Source: Notamacropus eugenii
Taxonomy: Eukaryota; Chordata; Mammalia; Diprotodontia; Macropodidae
Length of the DNA: 64,000 nucleotides
Direction: 5' to 3'
Assembly (NCBI RefSeq): GCF_028372415.1
Contig: NC_092872.1
Coordinates: 388,514,853 to 388,578,852 of the forward strand
A program made the translations under genes and the position numbers. The notes beneath the pieces are model-generated. The model had not been told where the DNA came from and did not search any database. It saw only the letters and a program-made list of their open reading frames with translations. Shown here piece by piece: positions 11,901 through 23,820 of this stretch (position 1 is the stretch's first letter; each line of letters opens with the position of its first letter).

Positions 11901-13698
11901 ACAGAAGGGAAAGAAATTTGTGAAATGAAGGGACAAACACAATGTTAAATCTTTATCCCATAGGCTAAGTCTGGGATACATCTGAGCTACTACGATAAAG
12001 TGTGTGTTTAAGGTCTGGGCTATTCAGCTTAAGATTATATTCCTTTTTATACCCTTAAACAACTTAATAAAAGGATATTTGACCTAGTCATCTGCCTATT
12101 AATAGGTATATGTCTATATGTAATAAGGTACTTAAATGTTTCAAAATGATGTTAACATAACGTACAACTCATTGAGGCACCTGCCTGCTACTCTATTAAT
12201 TACTGGAAAAAAAAAACAACTAGATCAGAAACATCTTCAATTTGAGGAAAAGAATTTCAGTGCAATTTTCCTAGAGGGAGGTAACATGGAATATTTTTGT
12301 ATTAATGGAAAAGTCAACTTCATTCAAATTGTGTTACTATAGTGGAAATAATACCTGTTGACACTGTGTGTTCTGTGTTCTGTGGTACAAACATGTTTTA
12401 TTATAAGCAACTTATTACTATGCACTACTTTGGAATTAATTACTTATGGGTCCTCCCAAGTCTGTTATGGTAACTAGAGTTAAAGTCAATTTCTTGTAAG
12501 TAAATTCATTTGTATAACTATTAAGCTCAAGGGTAGAAAGTTTCTACCTGCAAAGTGTTGTTACTTATATTTACATGTATAGAATTTGATCCTCAATAGC
12601 ATCTGATCCTCCTAAAAGAATTGGAATCAGAGTGAAAACTTTTGAGAAAATAACAAGATCGGGAAATACTGTATGTCAAAAGTAAATGATAATATCACGG
12701 GGCTCTTGGTTTCTTTCTTTGTTTTTTCTCTTTTCTGACATCACTTTTAATGCTCCTTCTGTTTGGGGCCTGCGTATTGAACTTGTTGGTCAGATTTGTG
12801 TCTCTTAGACTGTGCTGTCCACCTGCAGATGGTCATGCAACAAGGATACCTGTTCTACACTCTCCTCATCCCCTGGACGCTGCTTCAGCCTCATTTTACT
12901 CTCCTCCCCACCCCTGCTCAGGCAGGGACAGTGCCTTTGTCCTTCTCCCAAAAGCATTTGGGTTGGATGGTGAAGCAGACAGCAGTGCTGAGGCAGAGAA
13001 GCAAGCAGGAGGCAGATGTGAGATAAGATGCAGGGTATGACTATCCAGAAAAGTGATCAAAGAAGACTATTCATTGAAGCCCCTCACCTTGGGGACTTGT
13101 ATTCTGGGTCCCACCTTGAACCACTTCTGTTCCTAACCCAACTGATTCCTGATTCCCACCCTATGCCGAGGGTTAGACCCGCTTCCTCAGCACTGGAAAT
13201 CTAATTGAAATGGGGGAATGATTGCTGGGTGTGTCACCATCATGCCCAGGATACTAGCTTATTCCCAATGGCTCTTCCCCTTTATTCCCTAAAGGTCTTG
13301 CATGGAATTTTTCCTTTGAGCACACAAAAGATATTACAGGCAACCTCTTGGATGTAAGACATCCACTCCAGCCTGATATCTTCTCCCTATCCACTCCTAG
13401 GGGTCGTGGTTTCTCTCCCTTACTTCCCTCGTTGTGACCGTTATTGGTCATTTTACTTGCTCTTATACTTGGTTTGTGCTTGTGCTTATACTCCTGGTTT
13501 GATTTGTGTCTTCTCACCCACAGAAACTTTTAGGATACCAGTCCCTGCCCTTGATGTCACCAAGTGGCTTGCCTCTCTCCACCCTGGACTCAGTTGGCAC
13601 TGCATTCTGCACCCCACACTGATTACCCCCACAACCTATTCTGGCCCCTGAAGTGGACTTTTCGTCCCTGTTCAGCAGGAAGCAGCTACTGAAGACAA
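8911..13698 (+). pseudogene. Decayed internal region of class I ERV
   Basis: About 4.8 kb between the LTRs. The leader (8940-9560) is GC-richer; 9900-12,700 is AT-rich with no long frame. A possible zinc-knuckle relic (C-F-R-Y-x4-H, with the second cysteine lost) can be read at about 10,782-10,824. The only convincing coding remnant is the end of env at 12.74-12.86 kb. Gag and pol cannot be delimited by eye, so the element is either very old or internally deleted. Confidence 0.7.
12741..12860 (+). pseudogene. Env transmembrane-subunit remnant, class I ERV
   Basis: A hydrophobic stretch L-L-M-L-L-L-F-G-A-C-V-L-N, followed by L-V-R-F-V, is the membrane anchor and start of the cytoplasmic tail of a gamma-type retroviral envelope. 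The tail (L-Q-M-V-M-Q-Q-G-Y-L) continues in another frame, so at least one indel breaks it. It lies about 0.85 kb before the 3' LTR, the expected place for env. Confidence 0.75.
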
Positions 13699-14226
13699 TG
13701 ACCTTTGCCCCTTTTCCCCCCCGAAAGAATTCTCCTACCTAGTGGTTGAGAGGGGAAATGATGTGGATAGAAACAGTTCCCTAAGAGTTAAAAATAATAT
13801 TGATTGACTCTGTGAAGCCCTTGGTGACCTAAAGTCTCCCCTTACCACAACTTCCCCTTATCCTGGACCATAACATTCGCTGTCCCTACCTCTCATCCTA
13901 GGGAAGCATAAAATTCCCTGTTCCACCCCTCCTCCTGGGGAATGGGATTTCTTTATCTTGTGTCATTCATAGTCCCACCCTGTGCCTTTATCTTGCAAGA
14001 TTTCTGTAGCTTGCAAGACTTACCCTAGATGTGCAACCCCCCTCAAAGAAACCCTAAAATCATGCTATATAAATTTGACCCTATTCCTATACCATTACCT
14101 TTGTTTAGCTCCTTGCTAAATCTCAGGCCTGTTGCTTTTGTGTCCATAAAGCCCCCAATGGCTACAGAGAAGGTCTAAGTGAATTTATTCACATTTTGAA
14201 CCAGCTCTTCCATCTCTTTCTTCAAC
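13699..14226 (+). repeat. 3' LTR of class I ERV
   Basis: It starts TGACCTTTGCC, carries a good TATA box (TATATAAA at 14,066-14,073) and CCATAAAG as polyadenylation signal, and ends near TCTTCAAC. It aligns with 7978-8207 plus 8620-8882, apart from scattered substitutions and a small extra block near 13,900. No clear TSD survives outside the pair. Confidence 0.85.
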
Positions 14227-15179
14227 GATATGTGCTAGTGCCTCTTGGACTTGGTTCCCTAGGACCATATGAGTCACCATGCCCTGATGGACCTACTGAC
14301 CAGATGTATTTCCAGATGGAGAAAAGAGGGTCAAGTCTAGAGAACCGAAGCACCACTGTATTCTTGCTGTATGTCCTTGCTGTGTTTGAACAAAGGTACC
14401 TCCATTATCCAGTGACTCAAAAATTTTCATTTTATCCTAACAGTGAAACAGAAACTGAGCTAAGAGGGAGCTGGGAACTATTCCTACAACAGAATCTCAG
14501 GTGGAAGAGGGAGGAAGGAGAAGGGGTTCTCGGAGTGTGGAGTAAGCAAAAACCCATTCAGTGTTCTGACCTTGATTGTCTCAGGTGATAATGACTTTAT
14601 GCCAAGAAACAGGGTAGGAGATGGTCACTTATCAGGATACATGGCCAGGGAAGGTCAAGGTATATGTAGGGGAAAGCGGGGCAAGAGAGTTCAGCAAGCC
14701 AGCTAGTAAGTTTCCACAGCAAATTAAAACTATTACAAATCAGAATAACAAGATCGATCCCAGCTTACAAAATGGAGTCTAACAAGCTTCAAAGGATCAT
14801 ATGCCAATGCATACTTTCACTACGGGTACCAGAGGCAGAATTTGAGCTGAAGTTCCATGCTCTACTTACTGCTTCATAGTATCTATAACTTCCCTGAGGA
14901 CAGAGAGGTTTTTGTTTTCTTATGATCTCTGTATTCCCGGGGTCTTGTATATAATTGTCTTAGTAAATACATGTTGTTATTGTTGTTAGAATAATTGCTC
15001 TTTTTGGGGGGCAGGGGAGGAGACCAAGGTCATATTTTTGACTGATTCCTTGGAACATAGTCACATTTATCTTTTCAACTTGAAGAGTTTTTAAACTTAT
15101 CTGGTATTATATTTTAGACTCAGCACTACATTTCTTGTAAGTCATTCCACTATTTTCCTGAAGTTATGACAACTCATAT
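14227..15179. other. No gene; short L2-like tail
   Basis: Nothing convincing is seen apart from an L2-like 3' end at about 14,890-14,985 on the plus strand. The 130-codon open frame at 14,196-14,588 begins in the ERV LTR and has no recognisable domain. Confidence 0.5.
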
Positions 15180-15420
15180 TTATAGCATGCTTTATGGTTA
15201 TAAGATGTTTTGAGTTTATTATTTCATATGATATTCACAAGGAACCCCTGATATAGACAGGGCAAGAATTATATGCAATTTACAGATGAGAAAACAGAGT
15301 CTATAAAGTTAAGAGATTTTCTTAAGGTCACTCAGCTAATAAGTGACAGAGTCCTGCTTTAAATGCAGCTCTGCTCAGTCTGAGTTCAGAGTTGTTCCCT
15401 ATATCATACTACTTCTGTAA
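15180..15420 (-). repeat. MIR SINE
   Basis: Read in reverse this has the MIR core order: dense-with-decay CAGATGAGAAAACAGAGTC, GTTAAGAGATTTTCTTAAGGTCACTCAGCTAATAAGT and a trailing tRNA-like half. Confidence 0.75.
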
Positions 15421-17300
15421 TTAATTTAACAAGATTATTTACGAATTCCTGTTATAGGAGTAACTAAATTTGTTGTCCTTTTACCTGAATTTTATAGGAT
15501 GAATGGAACAACTTATAGCTATGTATACTTTCAGGGGCTTTTAAAAATTATGCTTTGTTAAAATGCATGGAGTGCTAAAATCTTACAAGTACTGTGTCCT
15601 TGTGTTGACTAACTTCAGCCCCAGAGAAAAAAATGAAGTGTATTCCCTTCTTTGTTTGGAGAGGTAAGAGACTATGGATATAGAATACTCAGTTTTCTTT
15701 CTACACTTGGTATGTTGGTAGAGTTTGCTTAAATGTTTTTCTTTGTGTAATGTGTATAAGCTCTGGGATCGCTCTCCCAACCCATACTCACACTGGAGAA
15801 CTGATTCCTCAGAGCTCCCTGAAATCTCCCCAGGAGAGAGGGTAACCCCGAAGGGTTGGGGGTGATTCTTCTAATTCTGTAACTCATCAACCTCCATTCA
15901 GTGTATTTCCCCAATAGTAATTAACCACTTATCTCTTCAAGGTCATGTAATCAGTTATTAATGCCTCAATATCAATTGAACCATTAATAAAACCATTCCC
16001 CTGCACCAGGGTAATTCTTTTCTTTAAACAACAATCCCTGGAGCTCAAACTTAAAAGGTATAGCTACAAAGCATTTCTCCCACCCATTTTTGGATACACC
16101 ACAGACAAATGATGAGTTAATTACTCTCTTTCTTAAAGGACATAGCATCTTGGCTTCCTAGTTGATCCTCAGATGATCTGGATTATAGTCAGGGCTGACT
16201 CCTCATAGAGTTTAGCTGCTGAGGCTACAGGTATAGGGACTTCCAAAGCTAGACCACTGATGGATGTTCTGACCTCTCAGAGATCACTAGATCAGGTGGT
16301 CTATTCCTCCCCCAATATTCTTTTACCTAACATCAGAACAGAAACACACAGAGACACAGTAGAAATGCCATGCATTCACGGTCACATGGAAGGCCAGGTA
16401 CAGAAATAAAGTTGCTGGTAGCAGTGACTCTTTCCTCTCTCCCCACTGAAGGCTTACCACCATGAAAGAGAGAAAGGTCAAATTCTTTCACTGGAGCCTT
16501 TTGTAGGCACTCAGATCTGCCTCAGAAACCAAAAGCTTTTTCATCACCATATAGTAATCAAATAGGACATGTTTACCGAATACCTAAGCATTTTCTAAAG
16601 AGGGGGTGGGAGGACCAGGGGTGTTGTGAAGCTTAGATAAAATAAAGAGCATAAAGCACTTTGAAAACCTTAAAAGATTATATAAATATGTTTATTATTA
16701 TTATTACTGTGATGATGTTGGTGCTGATGGTGATGTTACATAATCATGTAGTCACCAGGTCTCCACTCTGATAATTATTTTTCCCCCTGAGCCTTCTACA
16801 TTGCTCCTGCTGAGCTCAAGTCATGCTCATAGAGCTAGTAAATGTTTAACAAACTATGGGTGTTTGTGTGTGTGTGGTTGGGGTGGTTGTGGTAGGAAAT
16901 GTATGCACACCTTTTAAGTTTAATCTGCATTATTAACACTTTTTTAAAGTCTAGTCAATCAATAGTAAATCAAGTCCTGATTTGCAGTAAAAGCTGATTT
17001 CTGGGATGAAATTTTAGCGATGGGTTCTCTCCCAACCTAGAGTGGTCTCCAACATACCTCTGGGCAGGGCCCTCCATTATACATACCCAGAGTCTCAAAG
17101 TTCCCCACATGGGTTGTCAGTCAGTAGAACACACGCTCTAAGTTCAAAGGACTGGGATCCTATGGGCTAACTTTCTGTCATACTTGATATAATGAAGGCT
17201 GACCGGTTTGGTAGGTGGGTGGTATATGCAGAAGACTGATGTAAAAGCTAAAGCCATCTTTAATTTAAACTTAAACTTTAATTTAGAATAGATTTTTTTA
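15421..17300. other. Unclassified intergenic sequence
   Basis: No gene is seen. A MIR-like end is at 16,640-16,700 and a short TTATTA repeat near 16,690. The block 15,760-16,480 is moderately GC-rich and may be an old LTR, but I cannot find its ends. Confidence 0.4.
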
Positions 17301-17311
17301 AAGTTCATGTG

Positions 17312-17720
17312 ATATCGTGGACAGAACATCAGATTTGCGTACAGAGTACCTGGGTTCTAATCCCAGTCACACTACCTATCTATGTGTCTCATTTTATGCA
17401 ATAAGGACTGACATTTAGATAGCCTTAAGGTTTACAAAGAACTTTACATATATTATTTTCTGCTCACAGTAACCCCACCAAATACTATTCTCAATTCACA
17501 GAGGAGCAAACTGACACTAAGAGGGGCTAAGTTACTTGCTCATGATCACCCAGCTAACTTTTATCAGAGGCAGGATTTCAAACCAGGGCTTTCTTAATTC
17601 TAAATCTGAAGATCTAGCCACTGTACATACTGCCTTTTTGGATTCAGTTTCCTCATACATAAAATGAGAAGGTCAGACTAAAAGACGTTCAAGGTGTCTG
17701 CCGATTCTGATCTTATAGTA
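17312..17720 (+). repeat. SINE interrupted by an antisense MIR
   Basis: 17,312-17,396 is the tRNA-related half of a SINE (plus strand) and 17,641-17,720 is its core (GATTCAGTTTCCTCAT...AAAATGAGAAGG). Between them, 17,403-17,640 is a MIR-type SINE in minus orientation (CAGAGGAGCAAACTGACACTAAG, TGATCACCCAGCTAAC). The outer SINE reads as continuous when the inner one is skipped. Confidence 0.7.
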
Positions 17721-18186
17721 ATCCTGTACTCTTCAAATACATTTTTAAGAGATGACACCATGTTTCAAGAACAAAGTCCATTTTAGAACTGCTGGGATCT
17801 TGCAGCTCTTTTATCCTTGCAACTGAGGCATTTTGCACACTACCACTGTGGGAAACAAAGTAGCTCTACAGGAAAAACCAATTACAGAAGCAAAGAGAAA
17901 TTCTAAACTTGGGAAACCACCTATTATTCTTACTTCAAAAATTCAAAACTATTATTTTTTGTTTGCTTTTGGAAATGTAACTTAGGAATTAGGGACTAAC
18001 AAACATATTTATTAACTTGGCCAAATTTTCTGCTTCACATTCTTTGTAAAGGTTTAGGATTGAGGCTTCTCACAGTGAAAAAACCCTACCTCATTGTGAC
18101 TCTTTAATTATAGTTATTGGTTCTTATAGCTTTTTTGCCAGTTATGTCAGAGTGTCTTCAGTGAGCATTCAGACATATCATAGCCA

Positions 18187-18768
18187 AAGGAAGAGGACTT
18201 TATTTTTTTTGGTATTTAATTTCTAGTGCATTTTATTATTTTGTATTATTTTGTTTTTTTATTTGATTTCAGTGTCCTGCAATCATTTCCATACTGCTTA
18301 GATTTTTCCCCCTCCCTCCCCCTCTTTACTTCCTCCCTCCCCACTGCCTCCCCGTGATGGTATGCAGTCTTATATAGGTTCTACACATACATTTCTATTA
18401 AATACATTTTCACATTAGTCACGTTGAATAGAAGAATTAAAATGAATGGGAGAAACCATAAAACAAAACAGAACATAATACAAACAAAAAATGGCCTGCT
18501 TCATTCTGCAATCCAATAGCATAACTCTTTCTCTGGTTGTGGAAGGCGTTTTGCCTCAGAAGTCCATTGGGAATTTTTTAGGTCCTTGCATTGCTACGAA
18601 GGACTGTCTACCAGAAAAATTCCTCACGTACTGTGGTTGTTGCTGTGTACAAAGTTCTCCTGGTTCTGCTTCTTTCACTCAGCATCAGTTCATATAGGTG
18701 TTTCCAGATCTCTCTGAAGTCTTCCTGTTCATCATTTCTTATAGCACAATAGCAAGGAAGAGGACTTT
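18187..18768 (-). mobile_element. 5'-truncated L1 with 15-bp TSD
   Basis: The L1 body is 18,202-18,753 in minus orientation: T-rich tail, 3' UTR (TTATATAGGTTCTACACATA), and the last codons of ORF2. AAGGAAGAGGACTTT flanks it at 18,187-18,201 and 18,754-18,768 without mismatch. Same 3' UTR lineage as the copies at 3.8 and 58.2 kb. Confidence 0.95.
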
Positions 18769-20570
18769 CAAGGAAAACACTTTTTTTGAGTTGCTGTAGA
18801 CAGAAGACCTTGTGAAGCATAGTATGCTGAAGACACAGACACAAGGGCAGATACAGGCAAGCAGTGACCTTACCTACAGAATGGAATTTCTTGAGTCAAT
18901 ATCTTTTTTTATATTTTACTCTTTTAGCAATTTAATCAGACAAAAATAGACTATACTTAGAGGAATTCGTGCCTATTTAGGTAGAATTTTCAGAAAGTCC
19001 TCTGGCGGGCATGGGGTCAAAAGAAGTATAGGTATCTGGTACTTTTAAACAAATAACATAAATGTCTTCATTAAAAATGGCAGAATGAAAGATTTTCATG
19101 ATAGATTGTCAACTTTTCAATCTTGAAATTGCATCATCAATGGTATAACCCTGTTAACCAAAATCAGGGTTGAATTTCTCACATTTCTCACTAATTGTAA
19201 CTAGCCTTGGTTTCTGTTCAGAGTTTAAACAGACACACCCCAACAAACAATGTATAAGCAGTCGACAGTAATTAAGCAAGGACAGTGATTTGCTTAAAGA
19301 TCTTTCAAAAAGATTTCCTCTTTGAGTAAACATTTATCTGAAAGATAAATAGCTTTTTTACATACTGTCTCTACAAACACAAAAGATCTTCATAATCTAA
19401 TTTCCATACCTTCAGTCCTGGTATTAGGTTGAGTAAGAACACATACATTTAGCTGCAGGTATGTATTTTTAAGAGATTTTAAAATGACTGGCAGTTGTGT
19501 TAATGTTGGAAAGTTTATTTTAAATGGGTTAGCATAGGAACCTAGTACTCCAGAGTTTTAAAGTAAACTGCTTTAAACTAATTTTCTTTTCTTCCCCAGA
19601 TAGCTTATGAAAACTGATCAGAATGAAAATACTATTCTTAAGGCCCTTTTTGCACAAATCCTTAGGTATTTGGGTCCTCTGACTTCCAGGCATTTATCCT
19701 TACACCTGATGCTGAGAAAATATATCTTTAAAATCAGGCAGCCTCAAAAAGAGATCCCTTGAGTCTTAAGCAGGAAGTAAGTACCATGTAGAGTACATAA
19801 TGATCAGCCTTTGAGATCTCCTGGTGTGAGGATATCTTGGATAAAGCAGGTAATTAAACTTCTGTTCAGCCTCTGAACTTTAAATAACCTATTAAAGACA
19901 ATCAAACAAACAAAAACCCACTTCCCTTATGCTTTCTACAGATTAAATGTGATGGTAATAAACAGTTTCAGAATGTTTGGAGAGCAGTTACATAATGGGA
20001 ATGGGCCAGAAGGAACTGATACTCTCCCGCAATCCTCTTTGTCTCCCCTCTACCCCTCCTCCCCAATAACATTATGCTAAAGAGACTCCACAGAGGAACT
20101 GTTTCTATGTGAGTGCCAGATAGGGGAGAGGGCACAGACCTAGAGGTAGTAACAAGTGTTGACCTGAAAACTTGTTGAAGAAAAGGCAACAGGCTAAATG
20201 CATACATTTTATGATTTAATTAATTAATCAATTCCCCATAAAGATAACAGTTACATAGCGCTATGGAGTCAGAGGTGACTCTGACTACTTAGTACAGAGA
20301 ACATCTGTCTTAAGTACATTTTGCCATGAGAAAGAAACTCTCCTGATTAAGCAAATCATAAATTCAGTAAGACAGGACAATTAACAAAGCAATGTTAGTC
20401 AGGCCTTGGGATTTCAGGCTGGGTAAGCATATGTCTTGGTGATAAGGAAAGAAACCCCACCACTAGTAAGTGGCAGGCTTCCTCCCCTAAACAGATAATT
20501 GACATAGGAAAGGGTAAACAATGTTCAATAGAAATTACGACCTAAGATGTCTATATTTTCTTTACCATTA
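18769..20570. other. Unclassified intergenic sequence
   Basis: AT-rich, without a coding frame or recognised repeat. The 79-codon antisense frame at 19,968-20,207 has no domain. Confidence 0.4.
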
Positions 20571-20697
20571 ATATGCCATAACATAGTATATGTCTATAGA
20601 TAATAGATACAAAGGAAAGTCCCATTATTCAAGATATGCCATAACATAGTATGTGTCTACAGATAATAAGATTCAAAGGAAAGTCTCATTATTCAAG
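20571..20697. repeat. 64-bp imperfect tandem duplication
   Basis: Two units, 20,571-20,633 and 20,634-20,697, both run ATATGCCATAACATAGTAT... to ...CATTATTCAAG. They differ at a handful of positions. A third, incomplete start (ATAT) follows. Confidence 0.9.
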
Positions 20698-21049
20698 ATA
20701 TAGTGTCTTAGGTTAAAGGTCTGCTTAAGGAGTGTAGAGTTGGCCTTGGCTGGCTTTTGCTGACATAGGAAGAGGCACTCTCTGAGTTTACTTCAGAGAG
20801 AACAAAGAGATTATTCCAAAATTTTATATTAAACATTATCACAAGGCAGATAGAAATTGGTATTTGAAAGACACTGAGCTGCATGTAGCCCTGTAGAAAG
20901 ACCTGCTCTGAAAGTTGCTGTATCCATGCAGCATCCTGGAGACAAATAGCACCGGAACCAAGTAAGTATGCTGAACTGCCAATGGAGTACTGAAGGAAAC
21001 AGAAGGATCTGAAGGATCCTGGAGAGAGTCTCTACCAGTTGTGGACAAC

Positions 21050-21275
21050 TTACTAGGTGGCACAGTCAATAGAGTTGGTAGGCCTAGAGTCAGGAAGACT
21101 CATCTCCCCGAGTTCAAATTTGGCCTCAAACACTTACTGGCAAGCCACCCCTATTTGCCTCCTGTGTAAAATGAGCTAGAGAAGGAAATGGCAAACCACT
21201 TCAGTATCTTTGCCAAGAAAACCTCCAATGGGGTCACAAAGAGTTGAAAATGACTCAACATCAGAATTTCCTCAC
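21050..21275 (+). mobile_element. Marsupial tRNA-like SINE
   Basis: Starts near CTAGGTGGCACAGTCAATAGAG and contains GAGTCAGGAAGACTCATCT, the internal promoter-like GAGTTCAAATTTGGCCTC, and ends with GAGAAGGAAATGGCAAACCACT...GCCAAGAAAACC and GAGTTGAAAATGACTCAACA. This is the common marsupial SINE (WALLSI/Mar1-like; family name from memory). Confidence 0.85.
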
Positions 21276-22429
21276 AAGTAAAACAAAAATCCATCTATAA
21301 TTTGAAGGGTTTATTATGACTAAGGACCCTTTTAGTTCTAAAATGCCCTTATTCCAAGAGAGCCATAAAGGAATATCCTCAAAAAAGGATGCTAGTAGGG
21401 CAAGTAAAGATTCCAAGAGGCAAAGTAATAAAAATCAGTTTATTAATTAGGCTAGCCAATAATCAATAAATTGACAGTCCATGGCTTCTCTTGGTAACCA
21501 AAGACTGAGATGCAAGGTCTTGGATCATCTTAAATGCCCCATCTTCCTGACAGCACATTATTGGACCCTCCCCTTACCAGAAAAAGGCAACCAAACTTAG
21601 TAGACCCTTAATGAGGAAGTGGCCAAGAGCTCTCAGCCCCTTTGGATTATCGCATTATTGAGGGAAGGAGGTTAGCTGAGAAAGGAGCTTGATAATGACT
21701 TTTGAACTCCCTCTAGCAATCTGGGCAGCCTGATCAGGTTCTCTTTGGTTTTATTTCTTCTTCATGAGCCAGGTCACCCCAAACTAACAAAACCCAAGGC
21801 ATATGAATCTTTTTTGGTAGCATCAACCAGCTCAGTTTGGCCTCTTTTTACAGAACAAAAAAAGATAGAGTCTCATTTGGGTGGCCCCCACCCCAAACTG
21901 ATTAACAGCAGGTGCTTTGGGGGCTCAGAGCTGATTATTTTCCTCAGATAGAATGGGAGAGGTCTCTTTTGAGCTAGGCTAAGAAGTGGGGGAGATTTAA
22001 ACCAAAAAGGAAGTATTACAGATTAAGATTAAAAATAAAATGATACAGCATTCAATTAATTTTCCTTCTGACTGAAAGATAGCTACTGAACAAAAGATGA
22101 GCTATAGATTACTCTGAGATCAATGTAACAAAGGATATGGTCTAGTTGTTAATGTTAAAATTGGAGATATAACAATGCTATCAAGTTTAGAGATCAAAAG
22201 GATTGAGAAATAGTTAATAGGGAAATTCAATTTCATAGAAAATATAGAATATTTAAGATGTTAGACTAGTGAGCAAATTGAAATTACTATGGAATCACTT
22301 TGTATAGGCAACTGTGTGTGGTTTCATCTCCTGGGTTTCATCCCATTCTAGGATAAATTCATCATTTCTAATAACTCAGGACTTGAATACCACCTTTCTT
22401 GGAGGACTGGAAGGTGGAGTACTAAACTC
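21276..22429. other. Unclassified; possible antisense LTR
   Basis: A TTTATTAATTAGG motif at about 21,438, read in reverse as a polyadenylation signal, and the composition downstream to 21,960 hint at an old antisense LTR. Ends and TSD were not found. No gene seen. Confidence 0.3.
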
Positions 22430-22620
22430 TTCCCAAAGCCTGCCTAACTCTGTGATTCTGGGTAAAAAAAAAAATTACTTAATCTTTGTCTGCCTCAGTT
22501 TCCTTATCTGTAAAATGTGGATAATAATTGCACCTGCCTCCTAGGTTTGTTCTAAGGATAAAATGAGATAATTTTTTTTTAAAGTGCTACATAGAGGCTA
22601 TTTATTATTTAAAATTCATG
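22430..22620 (+). repeat. MIR SINE
   Basis: Contains CTCTGTGATTCTGGGT, TGCCTCAGTTTCCTTATCTG, TAAAATGTGGATAATAATTG and ATAAAATGAGATAA in the MIR order, with an A10 insertion in the centre. Confidence 0.85.
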
Positions 22621-22914
22621 CAAATGGTAAAACTAGAAATTGCATGAAGATAGTAGGTAGTTTCAGCGATTCACTACTAGACATCCAGTGAGAGATATAT
22701 TGAGATCACATTAGTGGACAATACCCACCCTACCCACCCCTCAAAAGAGAAGAGAATGTAATTTTTCTATGTAGGTAAAGAGCTATGGGTAAATATACAG
22801 TTTAACAGAACTTTACAGTCTGAAGCATGGGAATTTAGAGTAGCAAGAAAAATTACCTGTGATTAGATATCACCTGCTGAAACCTTTCTTTCCTCCAAGG
22901 CTCAGTTCAGGTTC

Positions 22915-23243
22915 TGTAGAGGGCCGAGCGCTGGACCGTGGCCCCCTGGTGAGCCCGGAGATGCCAGGGGGTGAGAACCCACCTTCGGGTGCTGGGAACG
23001 CCCCTTACAGAGCTAGGTCTGCCTCCAGGGCGGAACATGGGAGGAGCCCCAGCAGGGTACATAGGGGGGAGCAAGGGAAGGTTGGGAGGACGGATGTAAG
23101 CAATAAAGTGAAGGAAACAGCCTCCTGGGGTGCACTGTTTGGTCATTCCTCTCCCCCACAGGAGGGGCGGGAGATGTCCAAAGACCAGGAAATCGGTAGG
23201 ATTACAGGAACGGTAAGAGACTGCTCGGGGACAGCCTGGAGCA
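22915..23243 (+). repeat. 5' LTR of the beta-like provirus
   Basis: 329 bases, TGTAGAGGGCC...GGAGCA. Polyadenylation signal GCAATAAAGTG is at about 23,100. The TATA position reads GGTACATAGG, where the 3' LTR has GGTATATAGG, so this promoter copy carries a mutated TATA. An 8-base segment present in the 3' LTR after GTAAG is missing here. Confidence 0.95.
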
Positions 23244-23245
23244 GC

Positions 23246-23263
23246 TGGAGCCCAAATAGGGAC
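23246..23263 (+). other. Primer-binding site, tRNA-Lys3-like
   Basis: Two bases after the LTR, TGGAGCCCAAATAGGGAC matches the complement of the tRNA-Lys3 3' end at 15 of 18 positions, and the Lys1,2 type at about 13. Two of the differences fit CpG or C-to-T decay. Lys3 priming is known from lentiviruses and MMTV-type betaretroviruses. Confidence 0.8.
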
Positions 23264-23329
23264 CGTAGTCAGGGAACCCTCCTGGCCTCCCCGTAGCTGG
23301 GGAGAAGGACCAAACAGCCTCTCTGTTCG

Positions 23330-23383
23330 TCAGCGGGAAGAAGGGTGAGTTATAGCTTGCTGTTGGTCAGCGGGAAGAAGGGC
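23330..23383 (+). promoter_or_regulatory. Leader direct repeat and major splice donor
   Basis: GTCAGCGGGAAGAAGGG occurs twice (about 23,330-23,347 and 23,366-23,383). The first copy runs into GGGTGAGTT, a strong donor (cut before GT at 23,345), upstream of gag as expected for the donor that makes env mRNA. The second copy has GGGCTCGCT instead and is not a donor. Confidence 0.65.
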
Positions 23384-23820
23384 TCGCTGGTAGTCAGCAG
23401 CCAGTATGTGTCAGGGGTATAGTATGCCGCTGATCAAGCCCAAGGAGAAGGCAGTGCTCGCTAGCCATTTGTATAAGCTTTGCAAGAAAGAAAGGATTAA
23501 GTCCCACTTGAGCCACTGCCATGATTTTGTTGAGCATATTTGGAAGATTTCCCCATGGCTAGAATATTCGGGGATTACAAAGAACAATTGGATGTTAGTA
23601 GGCCAACAGATGGCGTCCTGTGAAAAGATCACGTCCGGTATGTTAACAGACATGGATTTCACCATGTACGGCCTGATAAAGATAGTCCTCCAAGGCGCGC
23701 CGTGCCCTGCCATGGCAGCAAAGTGTGCAACCCAAGTGGGGGACTCCCTAGGGGAAACATCTGAGGAGGAAGGGAGGCCCAAGCTGACCGAACCCCCACC
23801 ATGCTGGTGTCCTTCGGGTG

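Noticed and set aside
14196-14588. 130-codon open frame after the class I ERV
   Set aside because: Begins inside the LTR, no domain, no splice or promoter support.
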